Shown: positions 10,244 through 19,637, counted from the stretch's first letter. The stretch: 64,000 bases of DNA from Paracoccus onchidii (GCF_028294535.1 NZ_JAQBIE010000013.1:49045-113044), one strand, 5' to 3'. Notes: generated by a model from the letters alone, not told the origin. Made by a program: numbers and translations.

Positions 10244-10914
10244 CTTGCCACCGCCTTGCCCAGATATTGCTCCATTCGGCGCTGTCCAACTGACAGGATC
10301 TCGACGATGCCCCAATAAAACAGTGCGACCACCAGAAACGCCTCAAGATACAGAAAGCTGCCGGCGGCTTCCTTCTGTGCAGCACCCATCATTTCCGTGA
10401 CGCCCAGGGTGAAAGCCAGGGACGTGCCTTTGATCATATCGATGAAGTAATTCATCAATGTCGGCGCGGCCGTGCGCGCGGCCTGGGGCAGAATGATCCG
10501 GCGCAACAACTGCCCCTGCGTCATCCCGATCGAGGCCGCCGCCTCCCATTGACTGCGATCGACGCCCAGAATGGCACCCCTGATGCTTTCGGCCATATAG
10601 GCCGAAAAATGCAGGGTCAGCCCGATGATTGCCGCCGTCACGCCATTGATATTGGTCATGAAGCTGAACAGTTGGGGCAGGCCGTAGTAGAACAGGAACA
10701 ACTGAACCAGCAACGGCGTACCCCGAAAGAAACTGATGAATATCGCCACGCCCCTGTCGATGACCGGCAGCTTCAGCACCCGCACGATCGCCAGCATCGC
10801 CGACAGAATCAGCGCCAGAACCATCGACACCAGGGCCATGAACAGGGTCAGCGGGATATAGCCGGCGATCACCGGAACCAGATCCCACATATAGGCGATA
10901 TCCAAAGCGTTCAT
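10240..10914 (-). CDS. Polar amino-acid ABC transporter, permease
   Basis: A 224-residue membrane protein with five probable transmembrane helices and the EAA loop (AASIGMTQGQLLRRIILPQA), as in the His/Glu/Gln/Arg/opine permease family. The FFRGTPLLVQLFLFYYGLPQ segment is the characteristic early loop of that family. One permease gene is present, so the transporter probably uses a homodimer. It overlaps the ATPase gene by four bases and follows the binding-protein gene directly, forming a three-gene operon transcribed leftward. Confidence 0.92.
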   Translation of the reverse strand: MNALDIAYMWDLVPVIAGYIPLTLFMALVSMVLALILSAMLAIVRVLKLPVIDRGVAIFISFFRGTPLLVQLFLFYYGLPQLFSFMTNINGVTAAIIGLTLHFSAYMAESIRGAILGVDRSQWEAAASIGMTQGQLLRRIILPQAARTAAPTLMNYFIDMIKGTSLAFTLGVTEMMGAAQKEAAGSFLYLEAFLVVALFYWGIVEILSVGQRRMEQYLGKAVAR

Positions 10915-10915
10915 C

Positions 10916-11671
10916 TTAGTCAGCCAGCGGCTTGGTCACGTCGATATCAAGCCACTTTTCCGAAATCTCGGTCAGTTTGCCGTTTTCCTTCAGGGTCGAG
11001 ATCGCCTCGTTCACGCGATCACGCATCGCCTTGCCTTCTTCATCATTACGGAACGGCAGTGCATTTTCGATACCGTCGAAAGGCGCGCCCGCCAGCGCCA
11101 GCGGCAGCGGGCTTTCCTTGATCACCTGCGCCGAAGACACGCGATCCATCACAAAGGCGTCGACCCGCCCCAGCGCCGTATCCTGGGCGATATTGCTTTC
11201 ATAGGTGCGGATGTCGATTTCATCCGCATATGGCAGATGGCGCAGAACCTCTTCGAAATTCGACCCCAGATTCACCGCGACCGAGCGTCCCTTCAGGCTT
11301 TCAGGCCCGGTAATCTCGGTTTCGTTGCCCGCTTTCACAACCACCTGCACACCGTCATAGACATAGGGCTGGGAAAAGGCGAACTTGGCTTCACGTTCGG
11401 GGGTGATGGTAATCTGGTTTGCAACCGTATCGATACGCCCGGATTCCAGGGCACCGATCAGCCCCGAGAACGACATCGTCACGAATTCGATGTCATCGCC
11501 GGTTTCCTCGCCGATAGCGTTCAGAAAATCGACCTCGAAGCCCTGAAGCTCGTCGGCCTTGGTGAAGGTGAACGGAAAATACCCGCCCGACATGCCCACA
11601 CGGATCGTTTCGGCAGCCGCCGGAACTGCGGTGGACAGGGCAAGGATTGCGGTCAGGATCGTCTTGCGCAT
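10916..11671 (-). CDS. Polar amino-acid ABC transporter, substrate-binding protein
   Basis: A 251-residue periplasmic protein of solute-binding family 3. The signal peptide ends near AVPAAAE (residue 20-21), followed by IRVGMSGGYFPFTFTKADEL and, later, the family block GFEVDFLNAIGEETG. It is the first gene of the ABC operon; an AGGAG site stands just before the ATG. It resembles cystine-type binders (FliY/TcyJ) in general pattern, but the ligand is an inference only. Confidence 0.9.
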   Translation of the reverse strand: MRKTILTAILALSTAVPAAAETIRVGMSGGYFPFTFTKADELQGFEVDFLNAIGEETGDDIEFVTMSFSGLIGALESGRIDTVANQITITPEREAKFAFSQPYVYDGVQVVVKAGNETEITGPESLKGRSVAVNLGSNFEEVLRHLPYADEIDIRTYESNIAQDTALGRVDAFVMDRVSSAQVIKESPLPLALAGAPFDGIENALPFRNDEEGKAMRDRVNEAISTLKENGKLTEISEKWLDIDVTKPLAD

Positions 11672-11996
11672 GGAAAACTCCTAGAATTCGTTGCCCCCTA
11701 GATGCGGGCTTGACCCCGCGCCGACAACCGACATGAACCAAACAGGGCGAAAAAAGAACGCCTTGGCAAGCGTTTCGAACCGTGCAGGGAAATATATCCA
11801 AAACACAACTCAACCGCAGAACAAGGTTCGCGAAAGCCCCGAGATCACTGTTACATCTGGGACACGGTTCTGCACTTCCGGCGATTACATCGCGCATTTC
11901 CGACCTGACCCTATATGTCTGATGCCGGCTGACTTGCCAAAACGGGGCAGGGACCGCATTCTTTTCCAAAGTCTCAACAACAGGGAGAAGAGGGAC
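11672..11996. other. Divergent intergenic region (325 bases)
   Basis: This gap separates the leftward amino-acid ABC operon from the rightward DUF2853 gene and must hold both promoters. I see no convincing -35/-10 pair and no RNA gene. A ribosome-binding site (GGAGAAGAGGG) ends the gap before 11997. An open frame from 11691 runs through the gap in frame with the DUF2853 gene but lacks family similarity. Confidence 0.5.
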
Positions 11997-12338
11997 ATGG
12001 GAAAGCGCGACGATCTGATCGAAAAATATGCTGCGGACATCAAGGAAAAGCTGGGTCAAACGCCCGATATGGACCTGTTGACCAAGGTGACCATCGGCTG
12101 CGGCCCTTCAATCTATAACGACGATGCCTCGACCGTCGCTTCCAGCGATCAGGAAGAACTGGACCGTATTCGTCAAAGCTATCTGATGAAGAAGCTCGGC
12201 TTGCCCGATGGCCCCGCGCTGATGGACGGGATCAACGCTGTCATCGACGCCTATGGTCGTTCCAACCGAACCAAGTATCGCGCGGTCGTCTATTACCTGC
12301 TGTGCCGCCATTTCAACAAGGAAGCGGTTTACAGCTGA
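11997..12338 (+). CDS. DUF2853 family protein
   Basis: A 113-residue soluble helical protein beginning MGKRDDLIEKYAADIKEKLG. The blocks LTKVTIGCGPSIYNDDASTV and LDRIRQSYLMKKLGL are the recognisable core of the DUF2853 family. Function is unknown. The start at 11997 is preceded by a strong purine-rich ribosome-binding site. Its 3' end overlaps the convergent crotonase gene by ten bases. Confidence 0.85.
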   Translation: MGKRDDLIEKYAADIKEKLGQTPDMDLLTKVTIGCGPSIYNDDASTVASSDQEELDRIRQSYLMKKLGLPDGPALMDGINAVIDAYGRSNRTKYRAVVYYLLCRHFNKEAVYS

Positions 12339-12949
12339 CCGACCATCGCCTTGATGGCCGACACGTGACCGGGATCAGCGGCCAGACAATCGCCCGCCAG
12401 CGTCTCGGCGCCGGCCATCAGCTCTGCGGCCGGCAGGACCCGGTCGATCAACCCCCAATTCAATGCCTCGTGGGCGTCGATTTTCTGTCCGCCCATCAGG
12501 ATCATCTTGGCGCGGGCCGGTCCGATCAGACCGGCAAGACGGCGCGGATCGCTTGGTTGGGGCAGAAAGCCCAGCTTCATCACCGGATAGAAAAATCTGG
12601 CCTCCGGCACGGCGATGCGCAGATCGCAGGCAAGAGCCATGCCGAACGCGCCCCCCGCAAGCGTGCCGTTCAGTGCCGCGATGGTCAGACAGGGCATAGA
12701 GGCCAGCCGGGTCGAAAGCCGCTCCCATTCAGGCGAGGTCGCAAGCCCGGCCCGCGCCTCATCAAGATCGGCACCGGCGGAAAACACCCGTCCTTCTCCC
12801 GTCAGGATCAACGCTGCGCAATTTTGTGCAGCCATGTCTTCAAGCGCGCGCGTCAGCTGCCGCAACATATCCGCCGTCAGGGAATTGGCCTTGTCTGGTC
12901 GCGAGATGATCAATTTGCCCAAAGAGCCGTGGCGTTCTGTCCTGATCAC
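12329..12949 (-). CDS. Enoyl-CoA hydratase/isomerase family protein (crotonase), short
   Basis: The 206-residue product has the crotonase fold markers: the first oxyanion-hole segment FSAGADLDEARAG and the second, NGTLAGGAFGMALACDLRIA. Members act on acyl-CoA thioesters. It is shorter than the usual 255-265 residues and lacks most of the C-terminal trimerisation helices, so it may be a specialised or atypical member. Translation starts at GTG (12949). Its 3' end overlaps the DUF2853 gene by ten bases. Substrate unknown. Confidence 0.85.
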   Translation of the reverse strand: MIRTERHGSLGKLIISRPDKANSLTADMLRQLTRALEDMAAQNCAALILTGEGRVFSAGADLDEARAGLATSPEWERLSTRLASMPCLTIAALNGTLAGGAFGMALACDLRIAVPEARFFYPVMKLGFLPQPSDPRRLAGLIGPARAKMILMGGQKIDAHEALNWGLIDRVLPAAELMAGAETLAGDCLAADPGHVSAIKAMVGQL

Positions 12950-13023
12950 GGATTGTTCCCTTTCCCTGATCCCGGTGCTGTGTCAGACATCGGGCAAATT
13001 GCAGCTTTTGAAAGGTATCCGGC

Positions 13024-14586
13024 ATGTTCCGATCGCTTGCAACCTCGTCTCTTGCCCTGATTGCGGGCGCATCGCCCCTGCTGGCCGAGGTTTCGCCCGC
13101 CGAGGTCTGGGAAAATCTGGACCGTTATTATTCGGATATGGGATATCAGGTCACCACCGGCAGCCGCGATGAGGCCGGCAGCACGCTGACCCTGACCGAT
13201 GTCGAGGTCGCCTCCAAGGGCGAGGCGGAAGAAGTCACCATCGCAATTCCCAAGATGACCTTGCAGGAAACGGGCGATGCGAAGGTCAGAACCGTCATCG
13301 AAGGCGAGGTGACCGCCAATATGACGACGCATATCGAAGGTCAGGATGATGTCAGCGCGCAGGCGGTCATCGCGATGCCCTCGAACGAGATGCTGTCCTC
13401 TGGTGACGCCGATGACATGCTGCATGAACTGACCTATCCGTCGGTCACGATCACCGCCCGGTTTGACGAGGTGGATGATCCCGACGCCGCGGAAATGCCC
13501 GTCACCGTCACCTTGAACGACATGACCGGCGAATACCGCAGCCGCGCGGGTGACGGCGCCGAATCCACCTATGACATGGCCGTTGCCGGCCTCGACCTTG
13601 TTCTCAGCCTTGCCGATAACGGAACCGAGGAAACCGGCGCCGGTTCGGTCAATGCCAAGGCGCATATTGACGGCCTGGAAATGGCCGGTCTGATGATCGC
13701 GCCGACAGGACAGTTCAACATGGCCGATCAGGCGCATGAGGCGCTGAAATCGGGCATGAGCGTCGAAGGCAAGGTGACCATGGGCGCCATAACCGGTGAC
13801 ATGCAGTTCGCGGGAACCGATGCCGATGGCAATCCTCAATCCGGTGCCGCCGCAATCCAGACCGAGAAAAGCGAAATCGCCCTGCGCATGTCGCAGGAAG
13901 GCATCAGTTATGGCGGCAGCGCCCAGGGATCGACCGCCGAGCTGACCTCGGACGATCTGCCGTTCCCGATCAGCTATGCCATTGAAAACGCATCCGCGAA
14001 TGTGGTGTTCCCGGTCAGTAAATCCGATGAACCGCAGCCCTATCACCTGACCTATGAACTGTCCGGCCTGACCCTGGCAGAGGGCATCTGGAACCTGTTC
14101 GATCCGGAAGGCCAGCTGTCACGCGAACCGGCCAGCCTGATGATCGACCTGGAGGGCCTGGCACAGATGCGCGAGGACCTGCTGGACCCGGAATTCGGTC
14201 AGCGCATGTCCGAGGAAATGGCCGCCATCGAGGAAGGCGCCGCGCCGCCCGCGCAAATGCCTGTTCCGTTCCAACCCCAAACCGTCAAGATCAACAAGCT
14301 GGCCCTGGACGCTGTCGGCGCCCAGGCCAACGTGTCCGGCGACCTGACCATCCCCGAAGGTGCCGCGCAGCCGGTGGGCGAGGTGACCGGCACCTTTACC
14401 GGCCTGAACGGGCTGCTTGAGGTTCTGGCCAATATGGGCGTGATGCCTCAGGAACAGCTGATGGGTGCGCGCATGATGATCGCCATGTTTGCCCGCCCCG
14501 CAGAAGGCAATCCCGACCAGCTGCAAACCGCGATCGAGTTCCGCGAGGACGGCTCGATCTTTGCAAATGGCCAACAGGTCAAGTGA
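13024..14586 (+). CDS. DUF2125 domain exported protein
   Basis: A 520-residue protein with an N-terminal signal peptide (ATSSLALIAGASPLLAE, cleavage about residue 21-22). The body is rich in beta-strand and repeats the theme of a DUF2125 protein, with a later segment FQPQTVKINKLALDAVGAQA that resembles the family core. It is probably periplasmic or outer-membrane associated. No catalytic motif is visible and the role is unknown. It starts divergently from the crotonase gene (75 bases apart) and is followed by a strong terminator hairpin. Confidence 0.8.
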   Translation: MFRSLATSSLALIAGASPLLAEVSPAEVWENLDRYYSDMGYQVTTGSRDEAGSTLTLTDVEVASKGEAEEVTIAIPKMTLQETGDAKVRTVIEGEVTANMTTHIEGQDDVSAQAVIAMPSNEMLSSGDADDMLHELTYPSVTITARFDEVDDPDAAEMPVTVTLNDMTGEYRSRAGDGAESTYDMAVAGLDLVLSLADNGTEETGAGSVNAKAHIDGLEMAGLMIAPTGQFNMADQAHEALKSGMSVEGKVTMGAITGDMQFAGTDADGNPQSGAAAIQTEKSEIALRMSQEGISYGGSAQGSTAELTSDDLPFPISYAIENASANVVFPVSKSDEPQPYHLTYELSGLTLAEGIWNLFDPEGQLSREPASLMIDLEGLAQMREDLLDPEFGQRMSEEMAAIEEGAAPPAQMPVPFQPQTVKINKLALDAVGAQANVSGDLTIPEGAAQPVGEVTGTFTGLNGLLEVLANMGVMPQEQLMGARMMIAMFARPAEGNPDQLQTAIEFREDGSIFANGQQVK

Positions 14587-14609
14587 TCTGAACATGCGAT
14601 ATTGATACG

Positions 14610-14635
14610 GGGCCGGGCATCTGTCCGGCCCTTTT
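14610..14635 (+). terminator. Rho-independent terminator after the DUF2125 gene
   Basis: GGGCCGG (14610-14616) and CCGGCCC (14625-14631) form a perfect 7-bp stem with an 8-base loop, followed by TTTT. It lies 24 bases after the DUF2125 stop codon. Confidence 0.85.
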
Positions 14636-14688
14636 CATTTGCGCCCGTCACTCTGTCGCGGGAAAAGGGGGCAAATCCAAGCGAGGGT

Positions 14689-16065
14689 ATGATGGCCAGC
14701 AACACAACCGCGAAGAACGACACCGCCGATCTCGGCAATCTGGCCGAGACCCTGATCGCGGCCGCCAGAAAGGCAGGCGCCGACGAGGCCGACGCAATGG
14801 CCGTGGCCGGTCAGTCGACCAGCATAGACGTAAGAGCCGGCGCTCTGGAACATGCCGATCGCGCCGAAGCGATCGAAATCGGGCTGCGCGTCCTGATCGG
14901 TGGCCGGCAGGCATGTGTTTCGGCTTCGGATCACAGCGCCGCCAGCATCGACGAAATGGCGGCCCGTGCCGTTGCAATGGCGCGCGAGGCCCCGGTGGAT
15001 GACGCGCTTGGACTGGCCGAACCCGGCCAATTGGCGGCCCGGCGTGACGCGCAGGATCTGGAAATATGCGACAACCTTCCCGATCCTTCTCCGGCGCATT
15101 TGCAGGATCTGGCGCTGCGCGCCGAGGCGGCGGCATTGCAAAGCCGGGGCATTTCGCAGGTCGAAAGCGCGAATGCCAGCTTCAGCCGCCGTCAGATCTG
15201 GATGGCGGCAAGCAACGGGTTCTCGGGGGGCTATGGACGCACGACCCATGTCATCTCGGCGGTCGCGATCACCGGCGAAGGCCTGTCGATGGAACGTGAT
15301 TATGCCGCCGAAGCGCGTGTCTGGGCGGCGGATCTGCCCGCTCCCGAAGATATCGGCCGGCTGGCCGCCGAACGCACGCTGGCACGGACCGGATCTCGCA
15401 AACCGCCAACCGGGGCATTTCCGATCCTGTATGATCAGCGGGTCTCATCTTCGCTGATCGGTCATCTGTTGTCGGCGGTGAATGGCTCTGCCGTTGCACG
15501 CGGGGCCAGCTGGCTGCGCAAGTCGCTGGACGAACAGGTGCTGCCGGCGGGAATGACCTTGCACGAAGACCCGCTGCGGACTCGCTTTCCGTCTTCGCGC
15601 CCTTTTGACGCCGAAGGTCTGGCAACGAGCCCCCGCGACATAATCGCAGACGGCATCTTGCGGGGCTGGACACTGGATCTGGCCAATGCACGAAAACTGG
15701 GCATGGACAGCACCGCATCCGCGGCGCGCGGCCTGGCCTCGGCACCGTCACCGACGAACAGCAACGTGATTCTGACGCCCGGCACGCGCAGTCGCGACGA
15801 TCTGATCGCAGAGATGGGGACCGGCCTTGTCGTCACCTCGATGCTGGGGGCGTCGATCAATGGCACCACGGGGGATTATTCGCGTGGCGCGGCAGGATTC
15901 TGGGTTGAAAACGGCCAGATCGCCTATGCTGTCAATGAATGCACGATTGCGGGCAACCTGAAGGATATGCTGTTGTCGCTGACTGCGGCCAATGATGCCC
16001 CGCCATGGCGCGGCGCCGAGGTTCCAAGCCTGCTTGTCAGGGGGATGACCGTTGCCGGAGCATGA
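14689..16065 (+). CDS. pmbA: TldE/PmbA family metalloprotease-like protein
   Basis: The 458-residue protein (or 457 if the second ATG at 14692 is used, which sits better behind GCGAGGG) has the PmbA/TldE signature: an N-terminal helical part with the block VRAGALEHADRAEAIEIGLRV and a C-terminal barrel with the segments ILTPGTRSRDDLIAEMGTGL and GDYSRGAAGFWVENGQIAYA. TldE forms a heterodimer with the protease TldD, which degrades unfolded peptides; TldE itself lacks the metal site. No tldD gene is adjacent. The stop overlaps the start of the following phosphatase gene, implying co-translation. Confidence 0.9.
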   Translation: MMASNTTAKNDTADLGNLAETLIAAARKAGADEADAMAVAGQSTSIDVRAGALEHADRAEAIEIGLRVLIGGRQACVSASDHSAASIDEMAARAVAMAREAPVDDALGLAEPGQLAARRDAQDLEICDNLPDPSPAHLQDLALRAEAAALQSRGISQVESANASFSRRQIWMAASNGFSGGYGRTTHVISAVAITGEGLSMERDYAAEARVWAADLPAPEDIGRLAAERTLARTGSRKPPTGAFPILYDQRVSSSLIGHLLSAVNGSAVARGASWLRKSLDEQVLPAGMTLHEDPLRTRFPSSRPFDAEGLATSPRDIIADGILRGWTLDLANARKLGMDSTASAARGLASAPSPTNSNVILTPGTRSRDDLIAEMGTGLVVTSMLGASINGTTGDYSRGAAGFWVENGQIAYAVNECTIAGNLKDMLLSLTAANDAPPWRGAEVPSLLVRGMTVAGA

Positions 16066-16834
16066 ACAGGATCTGGCCTTGCTGGAACAGGCGGCGCGCG
16101 CGGCGGGCCGTGTGGCCTTGCAATATTGGCAGAAACAACCGCGCAGTTGGGAAAAACCCGACGGGGCCGGCCCCGTGACCGAGGCCGATCTGGCCGTCAA
16201 CGAAGAAGTGCAGGGTATTCTGGCATCGACCCGTCCCGATTATGGCTGGCTGTCCGAGGAAAGCGAGGCGGATCCGTCGCGGCTGGACGCGCGCAAATGC
16301 TTTATCATCGACCCGATTGACGGCACCCGCGCCTTTATCGCCGGACAAGAAGGGTTTTCCCATTCTCTGGCGGTGGCAGATGGCGACAGGATCGTGGCCG
16401 CGGTGGTCTATCTGCCGGTCAGCGATTGTTGCTATGTGGCCCATGCTGATGGGCCAGCCCTGAAGAACGGGCAGCCCATCGGCCCCAGCGACCAGAATCT
16501 GGACGAAGCGCACATTCTGACCTATCGTGCGGTATCCGAACCGCATTGGTGGCGCGACGACCAGCCCCCGGCCTTCCAACGGGAATTTCGCCCCTCGTTG
16601 GCATGGCGTCTGTGCCTTGCCGGGGAAGGGCGCTTTGACGCGGCATTGTCGCTGCGCATGGCCTGGGAATGGGATATCGCCGCGGGCAGCCTGATTGCCG
16701 AACGGGCAGGGGCGCTGGCCACCGACCGGCGCGGCAAGCCGATGCGCTTCAACAGCCCCCGCGCAATGGTTGACGGCCTTGTCGTTGCCGGGCCCCGCCT
16801 GCATGGCCAGATCATCGCCCGGTTGCGCCCCTAG
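16052..16834 (+). CDS. Inositol monophosphatase-family phosphatase, CysQ-like
   Basis: A 260-residue protein with the lithium-sensitive phosphatase motifs: the EE pair in SEESEAD (69-70), IDPIDGT (86-92) and AWEWDIAAG (about 204-212), which bind metal and the sugar/nucleotide phosphate. This fits 3'(2'),5'-bisphosphate nucleotidase (CysQ) or a general inositol-phosphatase. Start at TTG (16052) is chosen because AGGGGG lies seven bases upstream and the similarity begins at once. It overlaps pmbA by 14 bases. The stop shares CTAG (16831-16834) with the convergent regulator gene. Confidence 0.88.
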   Translation: MPEHEQDLALLEQAARAAGRVALQYWQKQPRSWEKPDGAGPVTEADLAVNEEVQGILASTRPDYGWLSEESEADPSRLDARKCFIIDPIDGTRAFIAGQEGFSHSLAVADGDRIVAAVVYLPVSDCCYVAHADGPALKNGQPIGPSDQNLDEAHILTYRAVSEPHWWRDDQPPAFQREFRPSLAWRLCLAGEGRFDAALSLRMAWEWDIAAGSLIAERAGALATDRRGKPMRFNSPRAMVDGLVVAGPRLHGQIIARLRP

Positions 16835-18396
16835 ATCAGCCCCGATTTCGTTACGCGCAGCAACCCGGCACGACGCAGGGATTCCACCGGATACTGATCG
16901 CTGGCCATCAGCTCCAAGGTAAAATCCGGCTCCAGCTTCTTCAGTTTCCGAAGCGCGTCTATCGCGCCGGTTTCATCGCCCAACTGATACCTGATTGCGC
17001 TTAGAAACCGCAAAGCCGGCCGATTCTGCGGTGCATATCCATGCGTTGTCGCGAAATAACGTTCCGCGGATTTCAGGTCACCGACCCGCGTCGCGGCAAT
17101 CGCCCGGCGCAGAACCCACGCCGCCGGACCCAACTCGGACAACGCACTGAGATGTGCGGCGCTGGCCTCGGCTTCGGCTTCGCGGTGGTACCCCATGCTG
17201 GTCAGGGCGCTGGAATAGGCAAGACGCGCAATCGGGTTTTCATCATCGATCGCGATCGCATGCCTTGCCATGTCGAACGAGGTTTCAAACTGCCCCTTCC
17301 AGGCGGCCACCATGGCGTTGACCCCAAGGGCGGTCGGGTTGCCCGGCGACAATTCGCGGGCCCGTCCGGCCATTTCAGCGGCCAGTTCGGAATCGGCATC
17401 AGGGTCGCGCGACAGCCGTTCCAGCAGCATGGTGTGGCGGATATAGGATCGTAGCGCCAGGATAACGGCCCGATCGCCATTGGGATCGATCTGCGAAAGC
17501 TGTTCGTCAGCGCGGCTCAGGCGCGATGCGGAATAGCTGAAGACATCCTGCAAAGGCATGCGTCGGACCGACGCATCGGGCACCACGTCACGCAGATGTT
17601 CCAGCCCGTGCATGATGGCGACGGCAACACCTCCGGCAATCCGGCGCAACGCAGCGTTCATGTCGTCCGATGGCAGGGCAAAGCGCCGTGTCCACAACAT
17701 CCGGCCATCGCTTCGAAGCCTGGCAGTAAACAGCAGGACAATATCATTGCCCATGCGGCTCGCCATCGCGCCAAGCTCGATTCCCACGGCGATACGGCCA
17801 ATTCCGGGATCACCATTCAAGACCTGAATCGGCAGCATGTCCGCAACACGCGAAGCAGCCTCTTGCAAGACCATTGCCGATGCGACCGCAGATTGCGCAT
17901 CCGAGGTCACCGGAACCTGCACGATCAGGGTGGGAACGGCATCATCGGTGACGGTTTCCGCCAGAACCTGATCGGCCTGATCCTCGTAATGGATCCGGGC
18001 ATCGCGTAGCCAATCCTCGAACTCGGGATCCGCGATATCAAGATCAGCCGCAAATTCCGCCCTGCGCCCATCCACCCCGACGTGACCTGCCATGTCCAGC
18101 CGCACAAGCGCATTGTCAAACCCGACCCATCCGGGTCCGGTGATCATCGCGGCCCGATGCGGCCCGAGAGCGATCCGGATTTCACGCAGCAACTGCCGCA
18201 GACTTGCTGATCCGTGTTCGGCATCGCGTTCGCTGAACAGCAGATCCTGAAGCTTGGGCCGGGCGATGCGCATACCGGTCGATGACCCGATAACGGCCAA
18301 GGCCCCGCGCGCCTTCATCCCGCGCGGGGTCAGGTTCTCGTTCTCGGGTCCTGTCAACGAAACAGGCCCGGCAAGGCGCAGTACCAATTGGCTCAC
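16831..18396 (-). CDS. SARP-like wHTH/TPR transcriptional regulator
   Basis: The 521-residue protein begins with an OmpR/SARP-type winged helix region (about residues 20-110): LTPRGMKARGALAVIGSSTG, then KLQDLLFSERDAEHGSASLR, the usual layout of SARP family DNA-binding domains. A middle part (about 150-260) resembles the TolB-like segment found in such regulators (IAVGIELGAMASRMGNDIVL), and the C-terminal half (about 300-500) is made of TPR-like helix pairs. It starts at GTG and is divergent from the haloperoxidase-like operon, 113 bases apart, so it is the natural candidate regulator of that operon. No signal peptide. Ligand or input unknown. Confidence 0.8.
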   Translation of the reverse strand: MSQLVLRLAGPVSLTGPENENLTPRGMKARGALAVIGSSTGMRIARPKLQDLLFSERDAEHGSASLRQLLREIRIALGPHRAAMITGPGWVGFDNALVRLDMAGHVGVDGRRAEFAADLDIADPEFEDWLRDARIHYEDQADQVLAETVTDDAVPTLIVQVPVTSDAQSAVASAMVLQEAASRVADMLPIQVLNGDPGIGRIAVGIELGAMASRMGNDIVLLFTARLRSDGRMLWTRRFALPSDDMNAALRRIAGGVAVAIMHGLEHLRDVVPDASVRRMPLQDVFSYSASRLSRADEQLSQIDPNGDRAVILALRSYIRHTMLLERLSRDPDADSELAAEMAGRARELSPGNPTALGVNAMVAAWKGQFETSFDMARHAIAIDDENPIARLAYSSALTSMGYHREAEAEASAAHLSALSELGPAAWVLRRAIAATRVGDLKSAERYFATTHGYAPQNRPALRFLSAIRYQLGDETGAIDALRKLKKLEPDFTLELMASDQYPVESLRRAGLLRVTKSGLI

Positions 18397-18412
18397 GGAA
18401 CTTATCCGTCGC

Positions 18413-18432
18413 TGTGTTCAAGACATTGTGTT
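18413..18432. promoter_or_regulatory. Direct repeat in the regulator/haloperoxidase divergent promoter
   Basis: TGTGTT at 18413-18418 and again at 18427-18432, with 8 bases between them. SARP-type regulators are known to bind short direct repeats near promoters, so this is a candidate operator. Two copies of a hexamer are weak evidence on their own. Confidence 0.3.
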
Positions 18433-18509
18433 AATCTTCAATCAGCCAGAATGACACAGAAAAACAACCCGGATCAAAATTCCGCAGGTTGGCAGGAGGG
18501 TAGGCCGCT

Positions 18510-19637
18510 ATGTCGTTGTTGAATGCGCAAAATGCACAAAATGCTCAGAACGCACAGAATGCGCAAAACGCACAAAATGCCCAGGGTGTAGGGGGCGGCG
18601 AAGGGTCTTCCCTGATGACAATGGCACTGATGCGCGCCCGAGATGCCATCGCGGGTGCAGAGCTGATTTCGCCCGATGCCGGCACGGCGTCGTCACTGGA
18701 TATGGCCGCGCGCCTGGAACGGCTGGACGGGGACCATCGCGCCGCCGTCATGGCAGGCGAGTTGCTGGAGGATATTTCCTTTTCCTTCACCGATTACGCC
18801 CCTGCTGAAAACACCAGCCAAACGGTCACGGTGTTGCGCCGGACGACGGATGGCGATGCCCTGAACGCCAGCTATGTATCGCTGGCCCAGATCACCCGCC
18901 CCGGTCTGGCCGAGTTCAGCGAGGCCACGCAGATGGTCGCCAATTATGCCGAGCTTCGCGCCGACCGTTCGGCCGAAATTCAGGTTCAAACCCAGCATCT
19001 TGTGCCCTTCTTCGCCAGTATCATGCCGATCGAGGCCAGCCGTTCGCCGGCCATCCGCGAGGCGCTGTTCACCGCCCTGGACGTGGCCACTTTCGTGGTC
19101 ATGCGGGTCAAGCTGGCGCTTGGTTGCCCGCGTCCGACACAGTTCAGCAACCGCATCCAGCCGATGATCACCTGCCCAAGCCACGCCACCCTGCCAAGCG
19201 GGCACGCGACACAGGCCTTTACACTGGCGACGGTTCTCAGCCTGCTTGAAAACCCCGCCGCGACGGTCGCACCAGACAGCCAGCTTTATCGCCTGGCCTG
19301 TCGTATCGCGATAAACCGCACCGTCGCCGGCGTCCATTTCCCCGCCGACAGCGCCGCGGGGGCCGTGCTTGGGATCCAGTTGGGCCGGTATCTGGCTGCC
19401 CGCGCCGGCGCACAGATCAACGGCTCTGGCAAGGTCGGCAATGCCAGCTTTGACGGCACCCAGTTCACCAATGGCGGTCAGGCCCGCGATTTCCACTATG
19501 CCATCCTGAATGAAATGACGAACGGCACCGATCCTTCGGCGGATTTCACCGGCGCGGCCACAGCGGTTCGCCCTGCGCCGATGTGGGGGTCGCTGGTCAT
19601 GCGTGCAATGAATGAATGGGGGCAACGGTGGAGCTGA
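18510..19637 (+). CDS. PAP2-superfamily, vanadium haloperoxidase-like protein with NAQ repeats
   Basis: The 375-residue protein opens MSLL followed by seven exact NAQ tripeptides (residues 5-25) and a Gly-rich linker. The rest has the PAP2/vanadium-haloperoxidase active-site pattern: Lys201-x6-Arg208-Pro209, Pro229-Ser-Gly-His232, and Asn269-Arg270-x5-His276-x3-Asp280. All vanadate/phosphate-binding residues are therefore present. There is no signal peptide and no strong membrane helices, unlike lipid PAP2 phosphatases, which favours the soluble haloperoxidase-type branch or a soluble acid phosphatase. An AGGAGG site lies nine bases before the ATG. It is first in an operon with a short gene and a subtilase. 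Halogenating activity is an inference. Confidence 0.8.
   Translation: MSLLNAQNAQNAQNAQNAQNAQNAQGVGGGEGSSLMTMALMRARDAIAGAELISPDAGTASSLDMAARLERLDGDHRAAVMAGELLEDISFSFTDYAPAENTSQTVTVLRRTTDGDALNASYVSLAQITRPGLAEFSEATQMVANYAELRADRSAEIQVQTQHLVPFFASIMPIEASRSPAIREALFTALDVATFVVMRVKLALGCPRPTQFSNRIQPMITCPSHATLPSGHATQAFTLATVLSLLENPAATVAPDSQLYRLACRIAINRTVAGVHFPADSAAGAVLGIQLGRYLAARAGAQINGSGKVGNASFDGTQFTNGGQARDFHYAILNEMTNGTDPSADFTGAATAVRPAPMWGSLVMRAMNEWGQRWS
18522..18584 (+). repeat. Seven 9-bp repeats coding for Asn-Ala-Gln
   Basis: Seven consecutive copies of a 9-bp unit follow the fourth codon. The units differ at third positions (AAT/AAC, GCG/GCA/GCT/GCC, CAA/CAG) yet every one codes for NAQ. The protein repeat is therefore kept while the DNA has diverged, which argues for selection on the peptide rather than fresh slippage. 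Confidence 0.9.

Noticed and set aside
18522..18584. Short tandem repeats read as a possible CRISPR-like array
   Set aside because: Units are 9 bp without spacers and are in-frame codons of a protein repeat.
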